This document shows positions 53,275 through 62,589 of a DNA stretch of 64,000 nucleotides, piece after piece. The notes below the pieces were generated by a model. The model was not told the origin of the DNA. It made no database searches and was given only the letters and a program-made list of their open reading frames with translations. Each line of letters begins with the position of its first letter. The first letter of the stretch is position 1. The stretch is from Rhizobium sp. FKL33. GTDB lineage: Bacteria > Pseudomonadota > Alphaproteobacteria > Rhizobiales > Rhizobiaceae. The stretch covers positions 1 to 64,000 of the forward strand of contig NZ_STFX01000026.1 of NCBI RefSeq assembly GCF_005222915.1, read 5' to 3'. Made by a program: the position numbers and the translations under genes.

Positions 53275-54332
53275 CAGTCGCTCCCTTCTTTTCGGGCGGC
53301 AGTAAGTTTCAATATTTCTTCCCCGATGGCTGTCAGCGGAAGTTGCGTTTCCACAGCTCCTAGCTCGAAGGCCACGCGGGGCATTCCATAGACCACACAG
53401 GTCTTTTCATTCTGACCGACGGTGCGCGCTCCGGCATGACGCATCTTCAACAGTCCCGATGCGCCGTCGCGGCCCATGCCGGTCAGAATGACTCCCACGG
53501 CGTTGCGTCCCGCAAGTTCGGCCACGGAGTCGAACAAGACGTCGACCGAAGGTCGATGTCCGTTGACCGGCGGCTTGTCGAGCAGACGGCACACGGGCGC
53601 GTGAGCGTTTACGATTGTCATATGACGCTCGCCGCCTGGCGCGAGGTAGACGCGGCCGATCTCGAGACGGGCTCCATCGGTCGCTTCCTGCACCTGCGGC
53701 GCGCACAAGCGGTTCAACCGTTCCGCAAAACTCTTCGTAAAGGTTGACGGCATGTGCTGAGTTATGACAGTCGGCGGGCAATTAACCGGAAATTTCTTAA
53801 GAACTTCTATCAACGCCTCGACGCCGCCTGTGGACGAGCCGATCGCCACCACTTTGCGTCCGACACGGTAATCTGCAGGGGCCGCATTGACATTGGCGGC
53901 CGGAGCCGGATGCGCCGGCTGGCGCATATACTGATAACGATAGCTCGACTTCGCCGCAGCCTTGACCTTGTCGATCAGTTCGTGGAACGGGCGCGTGTCA
54001 CCCGGCGCCGGCTTGCCGATGCAATCGAACGCGCCGATTTCCAGCGCGGCGATCGTGGCTTCCGCGCCGCGATGGGTGAGCGACGAGACCATGATGACCG
54101 GCATGGGCCGGAGCTTCATGATCTTTTCCAGAAAATCGAGCCCGTTCATGTCGGGCATTTCGATGTCGAGGGTCACGACATCGGGATTGAGTTCCTTGAT
54201 GGCGGCGCGCGCCTCCATGGCGTCACGCGCCTGGCCGATCACGTTGACGTCCGGATCTGAATTCAGGACCGCCGAGATCAGGCCCCGCATCGTGGGGGAG
54301 TCGTCGACAACAAGTACACGCGCTGGGGACAT
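53274..54332 (-). CDS. cheB: Chemotaxis methylesterase/glutamine deamidase CheB
   Basis: Removes methyl groups from receptors when phosphorylated. 352 aa. Receiver domain with Asp56 ([19 protein letters not shown]), a linker, then the esterase domain with catalytic Ser in [12 protein letters not shown], His in [17 protein letters not shown], and Asp in [14 protein letters not shown]. It overlaps cheR by 1 bp. Confidence 0.97.
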   Translation of the reverse strand: MSPARVLVVDDSPTMRGLISAVLNSDPDVNVIGQARDAMEARAAIKELNPDVVTLDIEMPDMNGLDFLEKIMKLRPMPVIMVSSLTHRGAEATIAALEIGAFDCIGKPAPGDTRPFHELIDKVKAAAKSSYRYQYMRQPAHPAPAANVNAAPADYRVGRKVVAIGSSTGGVEALIEVLKKFPVNCPPTVITQHMPSTFTKSFAERLNRLCAPQVQEATDGARLEIGRVYLAPGGERHMTIVNAHAPVCRLLDKPPVNGHRPSVDVLFDSVAELAGRNAVGVILTGMGRDGASGLLKMRHAGARTVGQNEKTCVVYGMPRVAFELGAVETQLPLTAIGEEILKLTAARKEGSD

Positions 54333-55240
54333 CAGGTCTTCCTCCCGCCTGACTTGCCGATGAACTTGTAGGTCGTGATGCCGGTGTTGTCGAAATAGGC
54401 CTTCGCCTCGCCCGACACGCGCTCGGAATGGCCGATGTAGAGGTGGCCGCCGTCGGTCAACAGGTCGGAGAAGCGGTTCCAGATGCGAACCTGGGTGGGC
54501 TCGTCGAAATAGATCACCACGTTGCGGCAGAAGATCACGTCGAACTTGCCCTTGAACGGCCAGTTGGCCATCAGGTTGAGCTCGTTATAGGTGATCAGGC
54601 GCTTGACCTGATCGCTGACCTGCCACTTTTGCTTGCCGTCGAAGTTGACCTCGGAGAAATACTGCTTGCGCATCTGCGGGCTGACGGTCTCGAGCGAGTT
54701 GGCGTCATAGGCCCCGAGGCGGGCGGCGGCGAGAATTTTCGGATCGATGTCGGTGGCGAGGATCTTGAAATCGTAATCGGCGATGTTCGGCATCACCGAC
54801 AGCGCCGTCAGCGCGATCGAATAGGGCTCCTGGCCGTCCGAGGACGCGGCGGACCAGATGCGGGCGCGGCCGCCGGATTTCAGTCGGCTGATCATGCCCG
54901 GCAACACCTCGGTGCGCAGGTGATCGAAATGGTGGTTTTCACGGAAGAAGCGGGTGAAGTTCGTCGTCAGAAAAGACAGCATTTCCCGGCGTTCGGCCGC
55001 GCCGTTCGGCGAGGACACGAGCTCGCAATAGGTCCTGAAGTCGCGCAGCCCCAGTTGCCGGATATGCTTGGAGAGCCGTGAATAGACGAGCGAAGCCTTG
55101 GTCTCGTTGAGATAGATGCCCGCGTCCGAATAGATCATCGCGGCGATCTCGGAGAGATCGCGGCGGGTCAGCGGAAACTCACCTCCTGCGAGGATCTCTT
55201 CCTGGTTACGGCGCGGGTCAACAGCTAAACTCATGGTCAC
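54332..55240 (-). CDS. cheR: Chemotaxis methyltransferase CheR
   Basis: Methylates receptor glutamates with S-adenosylmethionine. 302 aa. N-terminal helical domain, then the SAM site region [20 protein letters not shown], the [15 protein letters not shown] strand and [21 protein letters not shown] at 55240 overlaps the cheW stop by 4 bp; ATG at 55234 is the alternative. Confidence 0.97.
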   Translation of the reverse strand: MTMSLAVDPRRNQEEILAGGEFPLTRRDLSEIAAMIYSDAGIYLNETKASLVYSRLSKHIRQLGLRDFRTYCELVSSPNGAAERREMLSFLTTNFTRFFRENHHFDHLRTEVLPGMISRLKSGGRARIWSAASSDGQEPYSIALTALSVMPNIADYDFKILATDIDPKILAAARLGAYDANSLETVSPQMRKQYFSEVNFDGKQKWQVSDQVKRLITYNELNLMANWPFKGKFDVIFCRNVVIYFDEPTQVRIWNRFSDLLTDGGHLYIGHSERVSGEAKAYFDNTGITTYKFIGKSGGRKT

Positions 55241-55704
55241 GCAGCTTCGCTTTCACTCTCGTGGAACAGGGCTTCCAGTTCCATCAGACAGATCATTCTC
55301 CCTTCGATCGCGATGATTCCGCGAGCAAAGGATCTTTCGAGATCGGACGCGATCTCCGGCGTGGGCTGGATCAGGTCGTCCGTCACCGTAAGGATGTCGG
55401 ACACCGCGTCCACCAGAAGACCGACGATCTTGTCCCTGACCTGGGCCACGATGATGACGTGGCGGGCGGTGGGCTCGGCCGGCTTCATACCCAGCCGGGC
55501 CGAGAGATCGATGATCGGCAGGACTGCCCCGCGCAGGTTGATCACTCCGCGCATGTAAGAAGGCGTGTGCGGCATCGGGGTCGCAGGCGTCCATCCACGG
55601 ATTTCCCGGACAGACATGATGTTCACCGTAAACTCCTGATCGCCGATCCGGAAAGCGATGAGTTCGCGACCCTGATGGGATATGGCTTTTGCTGTGTACG
55701 ACAT
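55237..55704 (-). CDS. cheW: Chemotaxis coupling protein CheW
   Basis: Links receptors to CheA. 155 aa with the SH3-like CheW fold: [40 protein letters not shown], and [14 protein letters not shown]. It lies 30 bp after cheA. Confidence 0.97.
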   Translation of the reverse strand: MSYTAKAISHQGRELIAFRIGDQEFTVNIMSVREIRGWTPATPMPHTPSYMRGVINLRGAVLPIIDLSARLGMKPAEPTARHVIIVAQVRDKIVGLLVDAVSDILTVTDDLIQPTPEIASDLERSFARGIIAIEGRMICLMELEALFHESESEAA

Positions 55705-55734
55705 TCCGACTAACCCAAACTCCTCACATCATAC

Positions 55735-58050
55735 TCAACCCGTCGCGGCGAGCGCGCTCTCCGATCTCAAGGACTGACCTCGGGAAGCTGCGACCACGGC
55801 GTCCACGTCCAGGATCAGCGCCACCCGGCCGTCGCCGAGAATGGTGGCTGCCGCAATGCCCGGCACATGCGTGTAATTGGCCTCGAGAGACTTGATGACG
55901 ACCTGGCGCTGGCCCTGGATCGCATCGACCATCAGCGCGCGCTGTCCACCGCCTTCCGATTCCACAAGAAGCGCAACGCCGTCGACCGGATTGGCCGAGT
56001 TGCTGCGATAGTTGAGGATCCGGCCGACATCGACGAGCGGGCAGAACGAGTTGCGGATCGCGATGAGCTTCTGATGCGCGCCGAAGGAGTGGATGGCGCT
56101 CGCTTCGGGCTGCAGCGTTTCGACGATCGCGGTGAGCGGAACCACCAGCGTCTGGTTGGCGACCGTCACCACCATGCCGTCCAGGACGGCGAGGGTGAGC
56201 GGCAGGCTCATGATGAAGGTCGAACCCTGACCGGGACGCGACTGGATCGAGATACGTCCGCCGAGGGCCTGGATCGATCGCTTGACGACGTCCATGCCGA
56301 CGCCGCGGCCGGAGACGTCCGTGATCTTGTCGGCGGTGGAGAAGCCCGGCATGAAGATCAGGTTGTCGATTTCTTCGTCCGACAGATTGGCGTCGGCGGG
56401 AATGAGATCGTTGTCGATGGCCTTCTGCTTGACCTTTTCGCGGTTGATGCCCGCGCCGTCGTCAGACAGTTCGATCAGGATGCGGCCCGAACGATGCTTC
56501 GCGGTCAAGCGAACGGTGCCTTCCGCAGGCTTGCCGATCGCGGCGCGCTTTTCCGGGCTCTCGATGCCATGGTCGACCGAGTTGCGGATCATATGCGTCA
56601 GCGGCTCGGCGAGCTTGTCGATGACGGTCTTGTCGACTTCGGTGTTTTCCCCTTCGGTGACCAGACGGACGGACTTGCCCACCATGTCGGCGACTTCGCG
56701 AACGATGCGCGACATGCGCTGGAACACGGGCTTGACCGGCTGGGCGCGGATGGCCATGACCGAGTCCTGGATCTCGCGGGTGAGTTGCTGCAGCTCGTCG
56801 AGGCCCATATTGATGCCCTGCGTGCCGGTCGAGTCGTTTTCGATGACGCTCTGGGCCAGCATGGCCTGATTGATGACGAGTTCGCCCACGAGGTTGATCA
56901 GGCGGTCGACGCGGTCGAGGTCGACACGGATCGTCTGGTTGGCGCCGGCGGCCGAATTCGCGTCGGCGGCCTTGGCCGCAGCGGCGGCGGCCGGTTCGCG
57001 CTTTTCAGCGGCGGGTGCGGCGGCGCGCTCGACCTTCGCCACGACTTCCGAGGCGGCGGCGGCTGTCTGCTTGGCGACAGCGGCAGCGGACGCGACCTCT
57101 TCCTCTGCATGAAGATCGTCGGACATCACTGCCGGCTCATCATCTTCGAGGATGCTGAGATCGAACGGGATCGGGATCATCGGAAGCTCTTCGGCTTCCT
57201 CCTTGCCGATTCCTTCGCCGTCGGCCAACTGCTTGATATCGAGCTCGCAGTCCCATTCGGCAAATTCGAAGACCTGACGGATGGCGTCTTCGCCCTTGTC
57301 GGTCTTGATCCAGATCTTCCAGGAGAAGTAAGCGTTTTCCGGCTCCAGATTGTCGAAACCCGGAAGCGTGGTCATATCGCAATGCAGGCTCATGTCGCCG
57401 AGGCGACGGAGATCGCGGAGCAGGAGCGCCGCATCGTTGCCCTTGGTGTAGAGCTCGGTGCGCGGCTTGAAGTTGATTTCGAAGGTCGGCGCGGCAGCCG
57501 GATCGCTCTCATCGCCGAAATCGTCGAAGGAGAACGGGATGGGCTGGAAACCGCTTTCATCGGTTGGCGCGGGCGCAGCTGCCGCCGGCTTCGGCGCGGG
57601 GGCCGCAGCTTTGGGCGCGGGCGCGGCCTTGGGAGCAGGCTCAGCCCCGCCGGCGCTCGGCAAGGGTTCGCCATGAGCGAGCGCCTCGAGGTCCTTGACC
57701 AAACCCGACGTCCGGCTCGGATCGACCGAACTGCCGTCGCGGGCGGCGTTGGTCAAGTCAGCGAGCGCGTCCGCCGACTTGAGCATGACCTTCATGACGT
57801 CGGGACCGGGATCCAGCTTGTTGGAACGAACGCAATCCAGAGTCGTCTCGAACACGTGGGCGAACGCCACGAGGTCGTCAAGACCGAAGGCGCCAGCGCC
57901 GCCCTTGATGGAGTGAACGGCTCGAAAAACGGCGTTGACCGTTTCGGGATCCGTGTCTCCATCATTCATCTTGAGCAGACCCGATTCCAGTTCAGCGAGC
58001 TGTTCCTCGCATTCCTGGAAAAAGATCTCTTTGATTTCGTTCATATCCAT
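55735..58050 (-). CDS. cheA: Chemotaxis histidine kinase CheA
   Basis: Central kinase that phosphorylates CheY1, CheY2 and CheB. 771 aa. P1 has the phosphoryl His46 in FRAVHSIKGGAGAFG. An Ala/Pro-rich linker (about 127-165) leads to a P2-like region, then a second Ala-rich linker. P3 dimerisation is followed by the P4 kinase with LTHMIRNSVDHGIESPEKR (N box) and DVSGRGVGMDVVK (G box). The P5 CheW-like end includes LVVPLTAIVETLQPE. It starts at ATG 13 bp after cheY1. Confidence 0.97.
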   Translation of the reverse strand: MDMNEIKEIFFQECEEQLAELESGLLKMNDGDTDPETVNAVFRAVHSIKGGAGAFGLDDLVAFAHVFETTLDCVRSNKLDPGPDVMKVMLKSADALADLTNAARDGSSVDPSRTSGLVKDLEALAHGEPLPSAGGAEPAPKAAPAPKAAAPAPKPAAAAPAPTDESGFQPIPFSFDDFGDESDPAAAPTFEINFKPRTELYTKGNDAALLLRDLRRLGDMSLHCDMTTLPGFDNLEPENAYFSWKIWIKTDKGEDAIRQVFEFAEWDCELDIKQLADGEGIGKEEAEELPMIPIPFDLSILEDDEPAVMSDDLHAEEEVASAAAVAKQTAAAASEVVAKVERAAAPAAEKREPAAAAAAKAADANSAAGANQTIRVDLDRVDRLINLVGELVINQAMLAQSVIENDSTGTQGINMGLDELQQLTREIQDSVMAIRAQPVKPVFQRMSRIVREVADMVGKSVRLVTEGENTEVDKTVIDKLAEPLTHMIRNSVDHGIESPEKRAAIGKPAEGTVRLTAKHRSGRILIELSDDGAGINREKVKQKAIDNDLIPADANLSDEEIDNLIFMPGFSTADKITDVSGRGVGMDVVKRSIQALGGRISIQSRPGQGSTFIMSLPLTLAVLDGMVVTVANQTLVVPLTAIVETLQPEASAIHSFGAHQKLIAIRNSFCPLVDVGRILNYRSNSANPVDGVALLVESEGGGQRALMVDAIQGQRQVVIKSLEANYTHVPGIAAATILGDGRVALILDVDAVVAASRGQSLRSESALAATG

Positions 58051-58063
58051 AGGATTGTTCCCG

Positions 58064-58429
58064 TTAAGCGGTTACGCGCTCGATGGCATCGATCAGTTTC
58101 GTCGGGTCGAACGGTTTCACGATCCAGCCCGTCGCGCCGGCCTGGCGGGCGCGGTTCTTCTTCTCCGCGTCGCTTTCCGTGGTCAGGACCAGGATCGGGA
58201 TTGCGCGGTATTTGTCGTTCTTGCGCACGCCTTCGATAAAGCCGAAGCCATCGAGACGGGGCATGTTGATATCCGTGACGATCACGTCGGGATTGCAGGT
58301 TTCGAGAACTTCGAGCCCTTCAACGCCGTCTTCGGCCTGGATGGTTTCGAAGCCGGCATTGTTGAGAGTGACCAGAAGCATGTTTCGGATGGTTCTGGAG
58401 TCGTCCACCGTGAGAACGCGTTTCTTCAT
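58064..58429 (-). CDS. cheY1: Chemotaxis response regulator CheY1
   Basis: Single-domain receiver, 121 aa. Asp53 in VIVTDINMPRLDGFGF is the phosphorylation site; the acidic pair is Asp9-Asp10, with Thr in ILVLTTESDAEKK and Lys in IVKPFDPTKL. In Sinorhizobium the equivalent acts as a phosphate sink for CheY2. ATG at 58429 overlaps the cheS stop by one base (TAATG) behind AAGGAGAG. Confidence 0.95.
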   Translation of the reverse strand: MKKRVLTVDDSRTIRNMLLVTLNNAGFETIQAEDGVEGLEVLETCNPDVIVTDINMPRLDGFGFIEGVRKNDKYRAIPILVLTTESDAEKKNRARQAGATGWIVKPFDPTKLIDAIERVTA

Positions 58430-58719
58430 TACTTGCTCTCCTTTGCGAGCATCATTTCGTGATTGACGCCGATGAGCTGCATCGTCTTGGCGAGCGCATC
58501 GGATATTTTCGAGAACTTGAACGAGAGCTTTTCCTGTTCCCAGGTTTTGGATGCCGACATCAGCACCTGGATGCAGAGGGCGCCGCAACGCTCCACCGCA
58601 GATCCATCAATCGCGAGGTCGCTGCCGCGCATCGACATCAGCTTGCCGTGCAGGGCGGAGGCCTCGTTCAGATCGAGGATCTTCTCCAGACTGAGTTTCT
58701 TCATTGCTTTGCCACTCAT
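58429..58719 (-). CDS. cheS: Chemotaxis protein CheS (STAS-like)
   Basis: Small STAS-fold protein, 96 aa. In Sinorhizobium CheS binds CheA and speeds dephosphorylation of CheY1. Visible features are LDLNEASALHGKLMSMRGSD, then LAIDGSAVERCGALCIQVLM, where the Ser/Thr-type STAS loop reads AVERCGALC, and a C-terminal helix. Its place between icpA and cheY1 matches rhizobial operons. Confidence 0.9.
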   Translation of the reverse strand: MSGKAMKKLSLEKILDLNEASALHGKLMSMRGSDLAIDGSAVERCGALCIQVLMSASKTWEQEKLSFKFSKISDALAKTMQLIGVNHEMMLAKESK

Positions 58720-58762
58720 TGGGTCTTTCCCGTCGCTTTGATTTCAGGTCCCCGTTCATGCG

Positions 58763-60364
58763 TCATGACGCCACCCTTTCGTCCAGCAATGTAAATGCCG
58801 TTGGTCCGGTGTCCGTCACGGGCGAAACGATCTGATCGCTACCTGTCCGTCGGGAAGGTCCCGCGGCGCGGCCATTGTCGAATTGGCCGAGCCTGAACGC
58901 CCTGATCGTGTCGCCAAGCTCTACTATTACCGCCTTAAGGTTATCGGAGTGTTCACACGCGCCCGTCGCAGCAAGAGAAGTTTCATTGAGCATCCGGCCA
59001 ATCGAATTGGCCGCTTCTGCAAGGCTCGATACTTCGGAGGCGCATTCGCCCGTGTCGCGCGCCAGCTGGGATATCGTCGTGTTGATTTCAGTGACCTGTG
59101 TGGCGATTTCGCCGATCGCGCCTTGCGTGCGGTTGACCATGGCCACGCCGCTGTCGACCTGCGCCTTGGTGCCGGTGACGAGATCCTTGATCTCGCGGGC
59201 GGCGTCCGCCGATCTCTGCGCGAGGCCCCGGACTTCCTGGGCGACGACTGCAAAACCGCGTCCGCTGTCGCCCGCCCGCGCGGCTTCGATGCCGGCGTTT
59301 AGGGCAAGAAGATTGGTCTGGAAGGCGATGTCGTCGATGACGCCGATGATCTGGCCGATCTTTTCGGCGGAACTTTCGATATCCGCCATGGCGTCGATCG
59401 CCTGGCCGACGATCTTGCCGCTTTCTATCACCGCGTCGCGCGCCTTGCCGGAGGCCCCTTCGGCAAGACCCGCGCGGTTCGCCGCGGCGGACACCTTCGT
59501 TGCGAGGGTGGCGACGTCGGAGGCGACCTCGCCCAGACGATTGGCCGCCTGATCGCTTCCCGTCGCCAGGGAGGAGGCGGACAGCGCGATGCGGCTTGCA
59601 CCGTCTCGCGCCCGTTCCGCCGTTTCGGAGGACTGACGCAACTCGTCGCTGATGACCTTGAGCGCGCCGTTCAGGCTTTCGACAAGGTCCCGATAGTCCT
59701 CGGGAGCTTCCGCGCCGACCGGTTGGGAAAAGTCCTTGGCTGTGAGCCGCTCGGCGATCTCGCCGATCATGGCCCGCGCTTCGCCGCGTCGGGCGGCATC
59801 CTTGACCGCGAGTTCCTTCTGATGGCTCAGCCGGGTCTCGTTGAAACGCAAAGACGTCGAAATTTCGAGATCGACCATGACGGCGCGGATAAGCGCGGAA
59901 ATCAGCCGCAGCGTTTCCTCACGTTTCCGGGCGCCGCCGAACCAGCTTTTCGGCCAGCTTTCGCGCAAGACTCCGGCGACCAGATGCTCGAGAACCACCG
60001 CCTGGCCAGCGATGCGCCAGCGAGGATCGAGCCCGCCCCGGGTCTCGGTGTCCGACAGGACTTTCACACGCTCGGCGTAAAGACTGTCGAAACGCGCGTC
60101 GGTCAACACATCCCAATGCGACTGGCAGAGATCGTGGAGACGATCAATCTGTCCTTCGCTCTGGAACTGACGCGCAGCATCCGGGAACGTCTGATAGCGC
60201 TGGAAGAGGTCGCGCAGACCATTTTTAACATGGGGAAGCAGGTCATTGCGGCGCTCGCGCAGAAGTGCGGCCTCTTCGGCGGCAAGCCCTGCGAAACGCA
60301 GGCGACCGCCAAGGCTTCCGCCCTCGCGTCTTTCCCGATCCGCTGTTGCAGCCCCGTCCACCAC
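58763..60364 (-). CDS. icpA: Cytoplasmic chemoreceptor IcpA with protoglobin-like sensor domain
   Basis: Soluble receptor heading the che operon. The N-terminal ~170 residues are protoglobin-like (RLRFAGLAAEEAALLRERRN, LHDLCQSHWDVLTDARFDS, GLDPRWRIAGQAVVLEHLV). Then comes a linker with a HAMP-like part and the MCP signalling domain (IAFQTNLLALNAGIEAARAG). No TM segment is visible. At the position where globin-coupled sensors have the proximal haem His (a few residues before GLDPRW), this protein has Glu/Thr. The start is uncertain: GTG at 60364 follows GGGGAC and gives 533 aa; ATG at 60508 is in frame but adds an unlikely N-terminus. Confidence 0.88.
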   Translation of the reverse strand: MVDGAATADRERREGGSLGGRLRFAGLAAEEAALLRERRNDLLPHVKNGLRDLFQRYQTFPDAARQFQSEGQIDRLHDLCQSHWDVLTDARFDSLYAERVKVLSDTETRGGLDPRWRIAGQAVVLEHLVAGVLRESWPKSWFGGARKREETLRLISALIRAVMVDLEISTSLRFNETRLSHQKELAVKDAARRGEARAMIGEIAERLTAKDFSQPVGAEAPEDYRDLVESLNGALKVISDELRQSSETAERARDGASRIALSASSLATGSDQAANRLGEVASDVATLATKVSAAANRAGLAEGASGKARDAVIESGKIVGQAIDAMADIESSAEKIGQIIGVIDDIAFQTNLLALNAGIEAARAGDSGRGFAVVAQEVRGLAQRSADAAREIKDLVTGTKAQVDSGVAMVNRTQGAIGEIATQVTEINTTISQLARDTGECASEVSSLAEAANSIGRMLNETSLAATGACEHSDNLKAVIVELGDTIRAFRLGQFDNGRAAGPSRRTGSDQIVSPVTDTGPTAFTLLDERVAS

Positions 60365-60847
60365 TTCTAGTCCCCGTCCAAACGCGCGACGCCAGCCGAC
60401 GGGCTGACACGGCCTGTTTCGCGCGACGCCGGATAAGGATCCGCCCCTCGCCGCGCACAGCACGATCTGAAAAAATGAATTCGTTAGATCCGGGCTTGAT
60501 ACCGGCACGGCGAAGCGGCTTCATGCCTATTGGACCGCGCAGCGATCCCATTCCGGCGTAAGTGAAATGTTTATGGTTAATTCCTTGCCTGAAGGTTAAC
60601 GCCGCAAACGAACACGCATTTTTCCTAAAATAGGAGCTCGGCGAATTACGATCTTTATCCGAACAAGCCGGCAAATCATCGCTGACAAACAAAGATTCTC
60701 GCGTGGACCGGATGGACCTGAGACCAGTGGTTGCTTGCACGACCTCGGCGGTAATGGCTGTTAACTTTCTTGGAGACGCGAAACGGGCTTGCCAGCCGCA
60801 GCCACGCTTCTATGATTGTTCGAAGCATTCATCTCCCTGGACAGCGC
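60365..60847. other. Divergent promoter region between the che operon and the YbaK-type gene
   Basis: About 480 bp with no credible gene, AT-rich between 60560 and 60680. It contains the inverted repeat GTTAATTCCTT-GCCTG-AAGGTTAAC (60576-60600), with imperfect arms, which resembles the operator-like repeat upstream of flagellin 2. The icpA promoter should lie near it. Confidence 0.5.
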
Positions 60848-61306
60848 ATGAGCCTCGACAGCGTCAAACAGTTCTTCCGCGACAATGCGCCTGACATCGA
60901 CGTCATCGAACTCTCCGTCAGCACTGCGACCGTCGATCTCGCCGCCGCGGCGCATGGGGTCGAGCCTGGACAGATCGCCAAGACGCTGGCGATCAAGATC
61001 GGCGAGGAGACCATCCTGCTGGTCGCAAAGGGCACGGCGCGGCTCGACAACAAGAAGTTCAAGGCGCAGTTCGCGACCAAGCCGCGCATGCTCGGCCTCG
61101 ACGAGGTGGAGACTGAGACGAGCCATCCGGTGGGCGGGGTCTGCCCATTCGGCCTGCCGAGGCCGATCCGCGTGTTCTGCGACGTGTCGCTGCGCGATTA
61201 TCCCGAGGTCGTTCCGGCTGCAGGAGACATTCACGCCGCCGTCAGGATCGCGCCCGAACGCATGGCGGATCTGGTCGGGGCGGAATGGGTGGACGTCTGC
61301 CAGTGA
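60848..61306 (+). CDS. YbaK/ProX-family aminoacyl-tRNA deacylase-like protein
   Basis: 152 aa, cytoplasmic, of the family that hydrolyses mischarged aminoacyl-tRNAs such as Cys- or Ala-tRNA(Pro). Motifs are GQIAKTLAIKIGEETILLVA, KGTARLDNKKFKAQF and HPVGGVCPFGLPRPIRVFCD, the catalytic-Lys and GxCPFG regions of YbaK. The start at 60848 gives the usual N-terminus; the frame is open 26 codons farther. It has no functional link to the che genes. It converges on the next gene with 12 bp between. Confidence 0.88.
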   Translation: MSLDSVKQFFRDNAPDIDVIELSVSTATVDLAAAAHGVEPGQIAKTLAIKIGEETILLVAKGTARLDNKKFKAQFATKPRMLGLDEVETETSHPVGGVCPFGLPRPIRVFCDVSLRDYPEVVPAAGDIHAAVRIAPERMADLVGAEWVDVCQ

Positions 61307-61318
61307 CGCCGGAAGGCT

Positions 61319-61675
61319 TCAGCTTTTGCCGGCGAGCGCCAGGCCTCTCAGGACGGCGTCGAGCAACTGCCCTTCGATGAAGGGTTTCACCAGCACCGGC
61401 CACTCCTGAAAGCCGGGCACGCCGTCAGCGAAATCCACATGGCCGGTCAGGAACACCAGCGCCGATCCCGAAGCGAGCACCGCCGAGGCGTTGCGTCGAT
61501 CCGTCTCCGGCGTGTCGCCGGTGTCGAGAAGCACGAGATCCCACGATTGCCCCCGCAGTTGCGCGCCCAAATCGATCAGCGAGGCCGTTTCGACATATCC
61601 CGGCAACAGACCCGAAAGCGCCTCCTTCACGTCGAGAGCGATCAGATATTCCTTTTGCACAACGAGAATACGCAC
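61319..61675 (-). CDS. Stand-alone response regulator receiver protein
   Basis: 118-aa single receiver domain. Asp51 in WDLVLLDTGD is the likely phosphorylation site, and Lys in VLVKPFIEGQ is conserved. The usual acidic pair near residue 8-9 is reduced to one Glu (VVQKEYLIALD). Such receivers next to HWE kinases and PhyR often feed stress signalling, but the partner is unknown. It starts at GTG behind GGAGAG and is divergent from the Crp/Fnr gene. Confidence 0.85.
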   Translation of the reverse strand: MRILVVQKEYLIALDVKEALSGLLPGYVETASLIDLGAQLRGQSWDLVLLDTGDTPETDRRNASAVLASGSALVFLTGHVDFADGVPGFQEWPVLVKPFIEGQLLDAVLRGLALAGKS

Positions 61676-61747
61676 ATCACTCTCCGAACCCGGTTTCCTT
61701 GCCGCGCAATCAACTGATTTGGGGTGCAGGCGTCATTTAACTTTGAC

Positions 61748-62560
61748 ATGTCCGGAACATTTACGGCCCCTCCGCATTGTCATGCTGCGTTCTACGGAGA
61801 AGACCGGGTGGAGTCATCATCTCGCCGCGCAGTGCGGCATGACTGCGAAAACTGCTGGATCAGGAATCTTGAGACGTTCCGGGAGTTTTCGCCCCCCGAA
61901 CTCGAATTCGTGTCGGAATTCAAAAGCGGGCAGATGTCGATCGAACCCGGAGCCACAGTCCTCAGCGAAGGCTCGCACAGCCCTCACCTCTACACGGTGC
62001 TGTCGGGATGGGGTTTCCGATACAAAATCCTGGAGGACGGCCGCCGACAGGTGCTGAACTATGTCTCGACCGGCGACCTGCTCGGCCTTCAGGGCACCCT
62101 GATGGGAGAAATGCAGCACTCTGTGGAAGCTCTGTCGCCTCTGGAACTCTGCGTCTTCGAACGGGAGCGGTTGGGGACGCTGTTTCGCGACCATCCCGGA
62201 CTGGCGTTCGACCTGACCTGGATCGCGGCGCGCGAAGAGCGGATTCTCGACGAACATCTCCTCAGCATTGGCCGGCGCAGCGCCATCGAACGCGCCGCCT
62301 ATCTCCTCGCCTTCCTTGCGCACAAAGCGCGTGAATCGGGTCTCGCCGACACCAGGCTTATCAATCTCCCGGTCACCCAGCAGCATGTCGCCGACACGCT
62401 GGGCCTATCGATCGTGCACACCAACAAGACGCTGCGCAAACTGGCCGAACGCGGCGTGATCCGCTGGCTGGAGCGTGGTTGCGAGGTGCTGAACGAAGCC
62501 GATCTGGCCAGGATCGCGGACTGGAGTCCTCCCGTTCCTCGGCGCCGCCCCTTCATCTGA
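61748..62560 (+). CDS. Crp/Fnr-family transcriptional regulator
   Basis: About 270 aa. N-terminal cyclic-nucleotide-binding fold (SGQMSIEPGATVLSEGSHSP, GDLLGLQGTLMGEMQHSVEA) and a C-terminal Crp-type HTH (VTQQHVADTLGLSIVHTNKT). The N-terminus has HDCENCW, a Cys pair but not the four-Cys pattern of oxygen-sensing Fnr. Effector unknown. ATG at 61748 or GTG at 61724 may be the start; neither has a clear ribosome site. It converges on the HWE kinase gene. Confidence 0.88.
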   Translation: MSGTFTAPPHCHAAFYGEDRVESSSRRAVRHDCENCWIRNLETFREFSPPELEFVSEFKSGQMSIEPGATVLSEGSHSPHLYTVLSGWGFRYKILEDGRRQVLNYVSTGDLLGLQGTLMGEMQHSVEALSPLELCVFERERLGTLFRDHPGLAFDLTWIAAREERILDEHLLSIGRRSAIERAAYLLAFLAHKARESGLADTRLINLPVTQQHVADTLGLSIVHTNKTLRKLAERGVIRWLERGCEVLNEADLARIADWSPPVPRRRPFI

Positions 62561-62589
62561 GGCACCGACCGGGTTCAATAGATGGACCT

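Noticed and set aside
55867-58239. Long plus-strand frame opposite cheA
   Set aside because: Shadow of cheA; the translation has no domain-like pattern.
60365-60508. N-terminal extension of icpA to an ATG at 60508
   Set aside because: The extra 48 residues are Arg/Gly/Cys-rich and precede the expected protoglobin start; the GTG near 60364 has a better ribosome site.
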